From Pseudomonadota bacterium (GTDB lineage: Bacteria; Pseudomonadota; Gammaproteobacteria; Steroidobacterales; Steroidobacteraceae): a stretch of 64,000 nt of DNA. The stretch is taken from the NCBI GenBank assembly GCA_021808195.1, contig JAKBCE010000022.1, positions 1-64,000 on the forward strand. Direction: 5' to 3'. A program made the translations under genes and the position numbers. The notes under the pieces are model-generated. The model ran no database searches. It was not told where the DNA came from and saw only the letters and a program-made list of their open reading frames with translations. This document shows positions 17,069 to 26,567 of this stretch, one piece after another. The stretch's first letter is position 1. The number at the start of each line of letters is the position of its first letter.

Positions 17069-19950
17069 ATCCGCAGCCTGAGTCCGACCGTGAAGGCCCG
17101 GCCGATCGCATCGAAGAGGATGCTGTTCGTCGACGAAGCGGCACCTGGATCGACTGGCGGATTGACGTTGAACAGATTGTTAATCACCCCGTAGACCTCA
17201 AGCTGTTGTCCACCGGACAAGGACAGTTCATGCGAAATTGAGAGATTCGTATAAAAGCGTCCAGGGACCCAATTGTTGTTAATACTGTTTGACAAATAGG
17301 GACTGTACCCCGGTTGGCCCGGACCGATGTACAAGGGACTGAACTTGCCCCCGCCGACGTATCGGTTCTGCATCGTGACTGACCACGGTCGGTAATGCCA
17401 TGTCAACCAGCTGGAGGCCTGAACGTGCGGCACGCCACCGACGCCATCGACACCGGCCTCGTTGACCACCGTCTTGCCACCGTTTGACGTCGTCGACAGC
17501 TCATCAGCGTAGGTCGCGAGCGCGCGGAAGTCCACGGCGCCCAGTCCACGCGGCAACTCATGAGTATAATCCGCCTCGAAATCCACACCACGCGCACGCA
17601 TCACGTTGAGATTCTGATACGTATCGGTGATGGAGGCGACTCTGCCGGCCGAATCGCGGGTAATGAAGGCACAATCGGCCGCATCTCCCGCCTCACAGTT
17701 ATTGAGAATGGTCTGGGCTCCCTGCTGCGATATGACGTTCCTCACGGTGATGTCGTAGAAGTCCGCCGTCAGGCTCAACCCCTGGAGAGGACCGCCGGGA
17801 ACGAAGACCACTCCCGCCGTATCGGTCACTCCCACCTCCGGGACCAGATTGGGATTGCCACCACTGTAGTAATGGGGCAGTGTCTCAACTCCGGTCTTCT
17901 GATCGATGACGGAGGTAAACCCGGCATTAACCGGGGAGAACAGCTCGAAGGTGTTCGGCGCTCGAATATCCCGCGATCGAGTTGCGCGGAAGCGGAACAT
18001 CGAGTCGGGTTCGTAGACCAGCCCCACCTTCCAGGTGGTTACCGCGCCACTCAGCGAGTAATGGGTCTCCCGAGCTGCCCCGTTGAGCGTAAGGGATTTC
18101 ACCAACGGCACATTCTTAAGCAGCGGCACCATGGTCTCCACATAGCCCTCGGCGACACGAACCTCACCGCTGATGTTCTGGCCATTGAATACGTAAAAGC
18201 CGTTTTGGGCGGAGATCGGATCAGTGGTGCCGTCGAGACGATCAATGCGGTAGACCACGCCGGCGGCGAACGGCACTGGCCCGGCCCAGAGATTGAGCGG
18301 ATTTCCCTGCACGTCCGCCGCAAGAACATGCTCCACATTAGTATTGAGCTGCTCGGACGTACCGGTCACGTACTGCTTGGCAGCTTGGGTGAAGTTATTC
18401 TCGCCTATGAGGTCGAGAGGCTGACAGCCATTTCCAGGATTCGTCAACGTCGAAGCACAGACAATCTGGCCATTCGGTCCCGTGACGGCGTCGACCGCCA
18501 GCGCGAGGCGGGAGGGGATGATGTCATTGTACTGGTACTGGTTGTACTGATTATGCCCATACTGGTAATAGGCGTCCCAGGTCCAGGTTCCCCGGAGCGC
18601 TCCCTTTGCGCCGACGACCAATCGCGCCGTCGAAGTATCCGATTCGCCGATGGCATTGCCGAGATCATTACCGGCTCGGCCGAGGGTGATCGAGCTTACT
18701 CCGGCGGCGTTCATCCGCGAAACGATCGAGGCAGGTAGGTACGGGTTGCTCACCGACAGCGAGATCATGCCCGGGAAGGCCCGCAACTGAGCTCCAAGAT
18801 CGTGCCCGCGATCAGATCCGTAGGAAAACTCTATGAACGGATGAATGCTGGTCCCCGTCTTGAAATCGGAGCGGACATAGAAATCATAGCGCCGGTAGCC
18901 AGGCACAATCTGAGGCCCGAGAAAGAATGCGTTCTGGCCAGTACCATCGCCGCCAGACATGAAGAAGAACCCGGGCAGCGTGCCGTAATGGAACGGCTCT
19001 GGCGTGCCGTTCGCGGAGAACTGGGTACCGTTCAGCGGACCGCCGTCGATCAGTCCGCCCGGCGTCATGGTGGCGGTATGACAATGTGGCAGGATGTTGT
19101 TCGCCGGCAGGCCGTTTACTCCCGGGGTCGCGTTGCTCACGTCGCACCACTCATTCCGGCTCCAGCTGCGGGAGTAATAGTCCCCCATGCCGCTGTTGTG
19201 CTCATACTCGAATGCGGCCTCCAGGTGAGCTCGCCCGCCTAGATAATCCGTGCCACCTGCAACGGCGACATCGACATCCTGATTGTCTCCCTCTTGGGAC
19301 ATTCCATACTGGACCTGGCTGCGAATCCCCTCGAGATGCTTGTCGAGGATAATATTCACCACGCCGGCAACGGCATCCGATCCGTACGCAGCCGATGCGC
19401 CACCGGTGACGATTTCGGTCCGCTTGATGAGAATGCTGGGTATAAGGTTCAGATCGACAGTACCGGACGCCGTGCTCGGAACGAAGCGACGTCCGTTGAC
19501 GAGCACGAGTGTTCGATCCGGGCCGAGCCCGCGCAGATTCACGATCTGCGCACCAATGTTCGCCGGGCTCAACGCCTCGGTCTGGGTCGGAGCACCGTCA
19601 TTGAGAAACGCCGGAAGCTGGCTGAGCGCTTGACCGACGTTCGGAATGCCCATCTCATGCATCGTCGTCGCACTCAGGACCGTGGTCGGTGTGGGCGACG
19701 TCGTTCCAGGCGGCAGCTCGAGATGGCTACCGGTCACGACAATTTCGGCAAGTTGGGGTGCCTCCGCTCCGGCTGGCGCGGGCGGTCCGCTCCGGCCGCT
19801 ATTCTTGGCATCAGAATGCCCGCCCGCCAATGCCGGTGCGGAGTACGCCACGGGACAGTTCGCACCCGTCAGCAGCAGCCCAGATGCACCCATCGCGAGC
19901 CAAACGGCCCGCCCCACCTTCGATGTTCTCCCGATATCCATCTTCGTCAC
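17065..19950 (-). CDS. TonB-dependent outer-membrane receptor
   Basis: A 961-residue protein with a signal peptide (hydrophobic VWLAMGASGLLLTGANC... ending near YSAPA). A TonB-box-like AEIVVTGSHL is followed by the plug domain (NVGQALSQLPAF, QIVNLRGLGPDRTLVLVNGRR, GASAAYGSDAVAGVVNIIL). The rest is a 22-strand barrel ending in an aromatic-poor VGLRLRM. The plug form GSDAVAGVVN is that of the large xanthomonad/sphingomonad-type receptors for plant oligomers and phenolics. It begins the minus-strand unit with MarR and the AAHS permease and is divergent from the tannase-like gene. The ligand is probably a polyphenol or ester released from plants. Confidence 0.88.
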   Translation of the reverse strand: MTKMDIGRTSKVGRAVWLAMGASGLLLTGANCPVAYSAPALAGGHSDAKNSGRSGPPAPAGAEAPQLAEIVVTGSHLELPPGTTSPTPTTVLSATTMHEMGIPNVGQALSQLPAFLNDGAPTQTEALSPANIGAQIVNLRGLGPDRTLVLVNGRRFVPSTASGTVDLNLIPSILIKRTEIVTGGASAAYGSDAVAGVVNIILDKHLEGIRSQVQYGMSQEGDNQDVDVAVAGGTDYLGGRAHLEAAFEYEHNSGMGDYYSRSWSRNEWCDVSNATPGVNGLPANNILPHCHTATMTPGGLIDGGPLNGTQFSANGTPEPFHYGTLPGFFFMSGGDGTGQNAFFLGPQIVPGYRRYDFYVRSDFKTGTSIHPFIEFSYGSDRGHDLGAQLRAFPGMISLSVSNPYLPASIVSRMNAAGVSSITLGRAGNDLGNAIGESDTSTARLVVGAKGALRGTWTWDAYYQYGHNQYNQYQYNDIIPSRLALAVDAVTGPNGQIVCASTLTNPGNGCQPLDLIGENNFTQAAKQYVTGTSEQLNTNVEHVLAADVQGNPLNLWAGPVPFAAGVVYRIDRLDGTTDPISAQNGFYVFNGQNISGEVRVAEGYVETMVPLLKNVPLVKSLTLNGAARETHYSLSGAVTTWKVGLVYEPDSMFRFRATRSRDIRAPNTFELFSPVNAGFTSVIDQKTGVETLPHYYSGGNPNLVPEVGVTDTAGVVFVPGGPLQGLSLTADFYDITVRNVISQQGAQTILNNCEAGDAADCAFITRDSAGRVASITDTYQNLNVMRARGVDFEADYTHELPRGLGAVDFRALATYADELSTTSNGGKTVVNEAGVDGVGGVPHVQASSWLTWHYRPWSVTMQNRYVGGGKFSPLYIGPGQPGYSPYLSNSINNNWVPGRFYTNLSISHELSLSGGQQLEVYGVINNLFNVNPPVDPGAASSTNSILFDAIGRAFTVGLRLRM

Positions 19951-20002
19951 AACGCCCCCTCGTATTGCGAACTACAGACGGCTTCAATTTATCTTGCATA
20001 AC

Positions 20003-20019
20003 TGTTATTGTCCATAACA
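20003..20019. promoter_or_regulatory. Inverted repeat TGTTAT-N5-ATAACA, candidate operator
   Basis: Perfect 6-base arms separated by TGTCC, in the 99-base gap between the divergent TonB receptor and the tannase-like gene. Its size and place suit a MarR dimer controlling both directions. Binding is inferred. Confidence 0.45.
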
Positions 20020-20049
20020 ACTTGCAGCGACGGTGTAGAGGGGTACCGC

Positions 20050-21786
20050 ATGGATATCGAAAACGAGCAGGCGCAGGGGTCAGATTCGCTTACGAAGATG
20101 GGGATCGAGGCACGAGCGGGGGCACGCAGCGGGTCGTCGCAATGGCGGCGAACTCTGGCTGCAGCAATGGTCGCAATCGGCCTGCTGTTCGCTTGCCTGC
20201 CTGCGCTCGCGAGCGGTCGAATCGGCGAGGTTCAGCTCATCCCTTTGCCGCAGCGTCCGGTCGAGCGCCCGGTGATGGCCTGCAGTGCATTGCTCGCACA
20301 CTCGTTTCCACAGAAGCATCGCGTGACCGTGCGGCTGATTTCAGCCTCGGTACGCACGAAGGCCCCGGGGGGCAGGCAATTCTGCGTGGTCAAGGGGTAC
20401 GTCGCCCCACAGGTTCAGTTCGTGCTTTATCTGCCGACCCGGACGTATGCCGGCCGCTACCTGCAGGGCGGGTGCGGCGGGATGTGCGGCGTGATTCAGC
20501 CAACGATTGTGCCTTCGTGCGAAGACCCGGAGGCGTTCGGGGGTACCTTCGCGGTGAGCTTCAACGATTCTGGGCACGTGGGTGCCGCCATCAGTGACGG
20601 CGATTGGGCACTCGGCGCGCCGGAGTTGCGCAAGGACTACGCGTATCGCGCCGACCACGTGACCCGGATCGCCACGCGCGAGATCCTCACGGTGTACTAC
20701 GGTCGTCCACCGCGCTGGTCTTATTTTCAAGGCTGTTCTGACGGGGGGCGCGAGGCATTAATGGAGGCGCTGAAGTATCCAGCCGACTTCAACGGCATCA
20801 TCGTCGGCTCCGCGTTCTCGATGCCCGCGGTGATGGAGCAGTTTCTCTGGGACGCTCATGTCGGGCTGACCGCGGACGGCAAGGAAATCCTCACTCCACA
20901 GGCAACCACGCTGCTGCACCATGCGGTGATTCAGGCGTGCGATGCCCTAGATGGCACCCGCGATGGGCAGATCGACGATCCGCGCCTCTGTCACTACGAT
21001 CCGGCCCGCCTGCTTTGCCGCGGCGGACGCAAACCACCGCTTTGCCTTACCCAGGCGCAAGTAACGGCAGCCCGACTTTTGTACCAGGGGCCAGTTGATG
21101 CGCATGGCCAGCATCTGTTTCCCGGTGGACAGCCCTACGGTTCAGAACTCACCTGGAGTCAGCCGGGCGGCCTCAATGTCATGGGACTGGCAGCCGGCGG
21201 CTTCCTCAAATACCTCGCGTTCCCTGGCCGGCTGCCAGCGAACTTCACGTGGCGCAACTGGAAGTTCAATCGAGCGAGCTACGAGCGTCTCGCTGCGGGC
21301 TCCACCCTTTACGACGCTCGCAGCGCGGACCTGCGCCCATTCCGCGCAGCCGGCGGCAAGATGATCCTCTGGCAGGGCACGGCCGATCAGGCATCCGGCA
21401 TCTACGGAATGCCGGAGTACTACCAAGCGGTCCGAGATATCGTGGGCGGCCTAGCGCCCGCACGCCGCTTCGCCCGATTCTTCCTCGTACCCGGCGTCTA
21501 TCACTGCGGCGGCGGTTACATCCCCTATAAGGAGGATTTCCTCGGGGCAATGGTGAACTGGGTCGAGCGCGGACGGGCACCCACGCGCATCCTCGCAGTC
21601 GCCAAACTGGCGAACGGAGCGATCCGGCGTCGACCGCTCTTCGCGTATCCGGAGCGCACACACTACATTGGCGGCAACGTGAATGCCGCGAAGAGCTTCG
21701 TCGGTGTGATGCCGGCAAAGGCGCCGGATGACCACTACGATTGGGTCGGGGCCTACGGGCCCAAGGGCCAGAGTCCGCGTCCTTGA
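20050..21786 (+). CDS. Tannase/feruloyl esterase family hydrolase
   Basis: About 578 residues from ATG 20050, which has GAGGGG about eight bases upstream. The N-terminal hydrophobic stretch (LAAAMVAIGLLFACLPALA) after an unusually long charged leader suggests export. The tannase-family CS-D-HC arrangement is visible: C229-S230 in QGCSDGGRE, Asp in GTADQASGIY and Cys next to His in YHCGGGYIP. These supply the catalytic triad with the disulfide between the Ser- and His-neighbouring cysteines. Such enzymes hydrolyse gallate or ferulate esters. It is divergent from a TonB receptor and upstream of two more hydrolases. Confidence 0.85.
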   Translation: MDIENEQAQGSDSLTKMGIEARAGARSGSSQWRRTLAAAMVAIGLLFACLPALASGRIGEVQLIPLPQRPVERPVMACSALLAHSFPQKHRVTVRLISASVRTKAPGGRQFCVVKGYVAPQVQFVLYLPTRTYAGRYLQGGCGGMCGVIQPTIVPSCEDPEAFGGTFAVSFNDSGHVGAAISDGDWALGAPELRKDYAYRADHVTRIATREILTVYYGRPPRWSYFQGCSDGGREALMEALKYPADFNGIIVGSAFSMPAVMEQFLWDAHVGLTADGKEILTPQATTLLHHAVIQACDALDGTRDGQIDDPRLCHYDPARLLCRGGRKPPLCLTQAQVTAARLLYQGPVDAHGQHLFPGGQPYGSELTWSQPGGLNVMGLAAGGFLKYLAFPGRLPANFTWRNWKFNRASYERLAAGSTLYDARSADLRPFRAAGGKMILWQGTADQASGIYGMPEYYQAVRDIVGGLAPARRFARFFLVPGVYHCGGGYIPYKEDFLGAMVNWVERGRAPTRILAVAKLANGAIRRRPLFAYPERTHYIGGNVNAAKSFVGVMPAKAPDDHYDWVGAYGPKGQSPRP

Positions 21787-21797
21787 GGGAGGTACCC

Positions 21798-23492
21798 ATG
21801 GCAACAGACTCTCCCATCCTATCGTCCGAAATGATCTACCGCGCCGGCGTGCCTCCCGAACGCGTCGTCGGCAAGAAGGTGCCGCCGCCGCCGGACTACT
21901 CGGAGCATCACGAAAACGGTCTTCGAATAGAGCGAAATCTGGTCGTAACGCTGCGCGACGGAGTGCGCGTCTTCGTCGATGTATACCGCCCCGATGGCGC
22001 AGCGAGCGAGCGTGATCTACCGGTGTTGCTCGGCTGGAGCCCGTACGGCAAACACAATACTGCCGATCGGCTGCCTTGGCCCGAAGCGGATGTGCGTTCT
22101 GGTTGGATTTCGCACTACACGGCTTTCGAGGCACCCGACCCGGCGTATTGGTGTGCCCGAGGATACGCGGTCGCCTATCCGGACCCACGTGGGAGTTGGT
22201 ACTCTGAAGGCAACTTGCGCCACGGCGGCACGGGCGAAGCCCAAGATTGCTACGACCTTATCGAGTGGCTGGGCACTCGGCCCTGGTCGAACGGCAAGGT
22301 CGGTATGACTGGAGTGTCCTATCTCACGGCCATCCAGTGGCAAGTAGCGCCCCTGCAGCCACCCCATCTCGCAGCCATCAACCCCTGGGAAGGGTTCAGC
22401 GACTGGTATCGGGAGTTCGCCTACCACGGAGGGATACCGGAAACCTCTTTTCTGCCCCGTGGGTGCGCAAACCTCCATTATTCGCTACACCGCGTGGAGG
22501 ACACGGCTGCGAACGCTCGTGCCCATCCACTCCAGGACAGCTACTGGCAGAGCAAGGAATCTGCGCTGGAATCGATCACGGTCCCGGCATTCATTGTGGC
22601 GAGTTGGTCAGATCATGGACTGCACACCCGAGGCACCCTGGAAGCCTACAAACGCATCGCCTCGCCACAGAAATGGCTCGAGGTGCATGGGCGCAAGAAG
22701 TGGCACTACTACTATCGCCCGCAGAGCGTGGAGCGGCAGCGGCAGTTCTTCGACCATTTCCTAAAGGTCCCTGCGACCATCGTGCCTGCATGGCCCAAAG
22801 TGCTCATCGAGATACGCGAACGCGTCAATGTGGGCGAATTTCGTCCGGAAGCGCAGTGGCCGATCGAGCGAACGCAGATGCGCAAGTTTCACCTGGACGC
22901 TGGCCGCGCAATGCTTCTCGACGCACCGCCGCGAACCTCGACACGGGCCGTCTATGATCCGCTTAGACAAGACGGTCGGGCCGTCTTCGCCTACCGCTTC
23001 AGCGAATCCACGGAGCTCACCGGTCACATGAAGCTGAAATTGTGGGTCGAGGCGATCGACGCAGATGACATGGACATTTTTGTGGCAGTGCAGAAGCTCG
23101 ACCGGGAAGGCCGGATCGTACCGTTCGTGTTCTACGCCATGAACGAGAATGGACCGCTCGCCCTCGGCTGGCTTCGCGCCAGTCACCGCGAGCTCGATGC
23201 AGGACGATCCCGGCCGGAGCAACCCTGGCATGCGCATCGGCGCGAGGAACGCCTCGGCGCGGGCGAGATCGTGCCGGTCGAAATCGAAATCTGGCCCTCC
23301 GCCACTCGATTCGACGCCGGCGAGGGACTGCAACTGATCGTACAGGGAAGCGATATCGTGACTGAAGCGGTACCAAATGCTCCGTTCGCCCGACATGAAG
23401 ACACTCGTAATCGAGGCACGCACGTGATCCACACGGGCGGTGAATTTGACTCACATTTGCTCGCGCCATGGATCCCTCAAACGACTCGCTGA
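21798..23492 (+). CDS. CocE/NonD-family alpha/beta hydrolase
   Basis: About 564 residues from ATG 21798, which follows GAGGGAGGT. The X-Pro dipeptidyl-peptidase/CocE layout is present: a catalytic domain with RDGVRVFVDVYRP, YPDPRGSWYSEG and the nucleophile Ser174 in MTGVSYLTAIQ. A C-terminal jelly-roll beta domain begins near TELTGHMKLKLWVEA. No signal peptide is seen. Family members hydrolyse esters and amides such as cocaine benzoyl ester or acyl-amino acids; an aromatic ester is plausible here. Its last 25 bases overlap the start of the next gene, so the two are coupled. Confidence 0.85.
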   Translation: MATDSPILSSEMIYRAGVPPERVVGKKVPPPPDYSEHHENGLRIERNLVVTLRDGVRVFVDVYRPDGAASERDLPVLLGWSPYGKHNTADRLPWPEADVRSGWISHYTAFEAPDPAYWCARGYAVAYPDPRGSWYSEGNLRHGGTGEAQDCYDLIEWLGTRPWSNGKVGMTGVSYLTAIQWQVAPLQPPHLAAINPWEGFSDWYREFAYHGGIPETSFLPRGCANLHYSLHRVEDTAANARAHPLQDSYWQSKESALESITVPAFIVASWSDHGLHTRGTLEAYKRIASPQKWLEVHGRKKWHYYYRPQSVERQRQFFDHFLKVPATIVPAWPKVLIEIRERVNVGEFRPEAQWPIERTQMRKFHLDAGRAMLLDAPPRTSTRAVYDPLRQDGRAVFAYRFSESTELTGHMKLKLWVEAIDADDMDIFVAVQKLDREGRIVPFVFYAMNENGPLALGWLRASHRELDAGRSRPEQPWHAHRREERLGAGEIVPVEIEIWPSATRFDAGEGLQLIVQGSDIVTEAVPNAPFARHEDTRNRGTHVIHTGGEFDSHLLAPWIPQTTR

Positions 23493-24358
23493 GCGACGGC
23501 GTGCACGCCGCGAGGGATGGCACCGCGACCTCCAATGCCACGGAGACGTTCACCGCGGCAGACTATCGCGATTACATCGCGGCATTCAACCGCGGTGACT
23601 TCGCCAAGTTCAGTCGCTACTATACGTCGGATGTCGAATTCCATGGCCGCAATGGACTATTGCGCGGACCAGAGGCGATCACGGATTTCTACCGGCAGGT
23701 TCGCGCGCGGCTGCGGGAGCGGATAGAGATCCGTCAACTCGTGGTCGGAAGGGGCGAACTGCTCGCTGACCTCGTAACGCATCTGGAAGCGTTCGAGGAT
23801 TGGCCCGAGCTCCCGAGCGGGCCGATTGCGAAGGGCGAGACCCGCCGTTCGGAGAACTTCATCTGGTACGAGCTGCGCGATCGGCAATTCTGGCGCGTGC
23901 GATCCGCGCACTTCCGCCGTGGTCCGCAAACAGATACCCCACCTCTGCCAGCCTCGGGCGGCACTCGTCTCTCAACCGAGCAGTTCGCCCACTACATCGA
24001 TGCCTTCAATCGCGACGACTATGCAGAGTTCGCGAATTACTACGCGCCCGATGTTACATTGGTGATCGCGGGAAAACACACGCTGAACGGCCGCCAGGCA
24101 ATCCTGGACTTCTACAAGACGGTCAAGGCCCAGACACGACGGACCATCGAGGTAAAGCGTGTCATCAGCGCGCCGCACACTCTCGCAGCTGAGCTGCAGT
24201 CGGAATTCATAGCGTTGCAGGACTTGCCGCATTTCACGGCCGGTCCCATGCGAAAGGGCGATCGGACCTTCATCAACACGTTCGTGCTGTACGATCTGGC
24301 CGACGGGCGTTTCGTGCGCATTCGTTCGGCGGAATTGCGCAAGCTTCATCGCCCTTGA
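23468..24358 (+). CDS. Two-domain SnoaL/NTF2-like protein
   Basis: A 296-residue protein with two similar halves, about 28-150 and 168-292. Each starts with a helix (YIAAFNRGDFAKFSRYYTSDVEF; YIDAFNRDDYAEFANYYAPDVTL), then a G-AIxDFY segment, and ends with the strands FIWYELRDRQFWRVRSAHFRR or FVLYDLADGRFVRIRSAELRK. These are polyketide-cyclase SnoaL-like folds, commonly isomerases, hydratases or ligand binders. It starts inside the 3' end of the CocE-type gene. A role in processing a hydrolysis product of the neighbouring esterases is inferred. Confidence 0.75.
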   Translation: MDPSNDSLSDGVHAARDGTATSNATETFTAADYRDYIAAFNRGDFAKFSRYYTSDVEFHGRNGLLRGPEAITDFYRQVRARLRERIEIRQLVVGRGELLADLVTHLEAFEDWPELPSGPIAKGETRRSENFIWYELRDRQFWRVRSAHFRRGPQTDTPPLPASGGTRLSTEQFAHYIDAFNRDDYAEFANYYAPDVTLVIAGKHTLNGRQAILDFYKTVKAQTRRTIEVKRVISAPHTLAAELQSEFIALQDLPHFTAGPMRKGDRTFINTFVLYDLADGRFVRIRSAELRKLHRP

Positions 24359-24383
24359 GGCGACTCACCCACGGGGGAATACG

Positions 24384-25982
24384 ATGCGAATCACAATGAT
24401 ATTGGCGGCGGCGCTTGTCGTGGGATCCGTGCGTCTCGCAGCGGCGGCGGCGCCAGCGCCGCCGCCGATACACATACAGAGCGGCTGGGTACAAGGTACG
24501 TCGGCGAATGGGCTGACAGTCTACCGGGGCATTCCTTTCGCGGCTCCGCCGATCGGGTCGCTTCGCTGGCGGGCGCCGCGACCGCCAGCGAACTGGTCCG
24601 GCATCCTGCGCGCGGATCACTTCGGTCCATCCTGCATGCAGCCCAGGCACCAGCCCGGGATGCCACCACTACGGGTGAGTGAGAACTGCCTATATCTGAA
24701 CGTTTGGACACCTGCGCGTTCGGCTCACGCTGAGCTGCCGGTGATGGTCTGGATTTACGGTGGTGCGTATATCGCCGGCTCCACTGCGTTGCCACTGTAC
24801 AGCGGCGGGAATCTCGCCCGACACGGTGTCGTCGTCGTTAGCATCGCGTATCGAGTCGGGCCGATGGGGTTTCTCGCGTTGCCGGCCCTGAGCGCCCAAT
24901 CAGCGCATCACGTCTCCGGCAATTACGGCCTGCTCGATCAGATCGCTGCCTTGCGCTGGGTGAAGCGCAACATCGCTGCATTCGGCGGTGATCCGGGGCG
25001 GGTGACGATCTTCGGTGAGTCCGCTGGCGGAATTTCTGTGAGCATTCTGGCGGCGTCGCCGCTCGCCCACGGACTGTTCCAGGGCGCGATCTCCGAAAGT
25101 GGCGGATCGTTCGGTCCCACCCGAACGCCGCCGGCACCGGGGGAGAATATCCAGACACTTGCCAATGCCGAGCGTGCGGGCACCGCCTTCGAGAAGCGGC
25201 TCGGTGTACACACCCTAGCGCAACTCCGACGGCTTCCTGCGACCGTCATCCAGCACGCCGCCACACGACCCGGTCAGTTCTGGCCAGTGCTTGACGGCTG
25301 GGTGATTCGGGGCGACTCATATACGCTCTATCGTGAGGGTCGCTACAACGATACACCGATCCTGGTTGGCACCAACTCGGACGAGGGCGCGCTCTTCGGC
25401 ACACCGCCCACCCGGCAAGAATACGTTCGCGGGGTACAGGAGCGATTCGGTCCGTTCGCACGCAGCATTCTCACCCGTTACCCCGCCACTGCGTCCGAGT
25501 GGCGCCAATCCAGCATGAATCTCATGCGTGATGCCGCATTTGCCTGGCATACATGGACCTGGGCGCGCCTGCAGGCGCGCAGTGGGAAATCGCCCGTGTA
25601 CCTCTATTACTTCAATCACATCCCGCCCCGCCCCCTCGACTCGCCGTGGAAGGGCGCGATTGGCGCGGTGCATTCCGAGGAGATCGTATATGTGTTCCAG
25701 CACTTGGATCAGACACCCTCTCTGCACTGGCGCAAGGTGGACCGGACCCTCTCGAGGGACATGGCCGCCTACTGGACGAACTTCGCCAAGCGAGGCGATC
25801 CCAATGGCCCTGGACTGCCTCATTGGCCAGCCTTCACTCACTCGAAGCCCCTTGTGATGCATTTTACGGACGCTCCGCACATCGGCCGTGTCGCCAACCT
25901 ACGAGACCTGAAGACTCTGGACGCCTACTTCGCCTGGCGGCGAACCCCGCAGGGCGTTGCGTGGGCGAGAACGCACCCATAG
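24384..25982 (+). CDS. Type-B carboxylesterase, exported
   Basis: A 532-residue esterase with a signal peptide (MILAAALVVGSVRLAAAAA). The carboxylesterase type-B signatures are present: GIPFAAPPIGSLRWRAP near the start, the N[CL]LYLNVWTP block, the oxyanion loop YGGAY, and the nucleophile elbow GESAGG with Ser213. The catalytic His lies near AVHSEEIVYVF. It should act in the periplasm or outside the cell on aromatic or carboxylate esters. It is the last of four co-directional genes (tannase, CocE, SnoaL, esterase), which look like one degradation module. Confidence 0.88.
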   Translation: MRITMILAAALVVGSVRLAAAAAPAPPPIHIQSGWVQGTSANGLTVYRGIPFAAPPIGSLRWRAPRPPANWSGILRADHFGPSCMQPRHQPGMPPLRVSENCLYLNVWTPARSAHAELPVMVWIYGGAYIAGSTALPLYSGGNLARHGVVVVSIAYRVGPMGFLALPALSAQSAHHVSGNYGLLDQIAALRWVKRNIAAFGGDPGRVTIFGESAGGISVSILAASPLAHGLFQGAISESGGSFGPTRTPPAPGENIQTLANAERAGTAFEKRLGVHTLAQLRRLPATVIQHAATRPGQFWPVLDGWVIRGDSYTLYREGRYNDTPILVGTNSDEGALFGTPPTRQEYVRGVQERFGPFARSILTRYPATASEWRQSSMNLMRDAAFAWHTWTWARLQARSGKSPVYLYYFNHIPPRPLDSPWKGAIGAVHSEEIVYVFQHLDQTPSLHWRKVDRTLSRDMAAYWTNFAKRGDPNGPGLPHWPAFTHSKPLVMHFTDAPHIGRVANLRDLKTLDAYFAWRRTPQGVAWARTHP

Positions 25983-26015
25983 CCGCTGGGTGCACTCGCG
26001 CCACGCACGCACGCG

Positions 26016-26567
26016 CTAACGCACCACGTAATAGCGAAAGAGGGAGTGGTCCGGGTCGTCCTCCGGCGTCTGCTTTGGCCTCCTCTGCCCGACACCGACG
26101 ATGACCGTTCGATTCAACCAATCGTGCGGTCCTCGCGGTGCCCGAAAATATGGCGTGCAGCGAAAGTATCCCGGAATGACGGGTGGCTCGCCAGACGCCT
26201 GCTCGGCCGCGCGCAAGGGCCCGTGCACGTAGCCGAGATTGCGAATGTAGATCCGCGTTCCATCGTCCGCCTCGATCATGTAGTGGGCGTTCAGTTCTAC
26301 AACACCGTCACCGCGAACCACCGCCCAGTCCGCGCCACTGAAATCCACCACGCGCCCTGTCAGGAGCGGCCCCCGTACGGTGCTGCCGGCACCGACCGAG
26401 GTGTAGCCCTGCTTAACATCTCCCGAGATCGGCCCAAAGACCCATCGCTTGTCGAAATTGATCCGGACGTCGAACGCATGCTCGGTGTGCAGCGCCAGTG
26501 CGGGCTCATCAATCGCCGCCAACCCCCTCTGGCCGTGCACCCCATCGGATATCGCCTCTCGTGTCAT
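26016..26567 (-). CDS. DUF3237 family protein
   Basis: About 183 residues from ATG 26567, with AGGAGG eight bases upstream; the longer frame is not needed. The DUF3237 layout is a lipocalin-like small beta-barrel: ALHTEHAFDVRIN, a GPISGD..GYTSVGAGSTVRGPLLTGRVV run, ADWAVVRGDGVVELNAHYMIEADDGTRIYIRNLGYVHG, and the closing WLNRTVIVGVGQRR. Biochemical function is not established, though many members lie in aromatic or polyketide gene sets. It converges with the carboxylesterase. Confidence 0.75.
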   Translation of the reverse strand: MTREAISDGVHGQRGLAAIDEPALALHTEHAFDVRINFDKRWVFGPISGDVKQGYTSVGAGSTVRGPLLTGRVVDFSGADWAVVRGDGVVELNAHYMIEADDGTRIYIRNLGYVHGPLRAAEQASGEPPVIPGYFRCTPYFRAPRGPHDWLNRTVIVGVGQRRPKQTPEDDPDHSLFRYYVVR

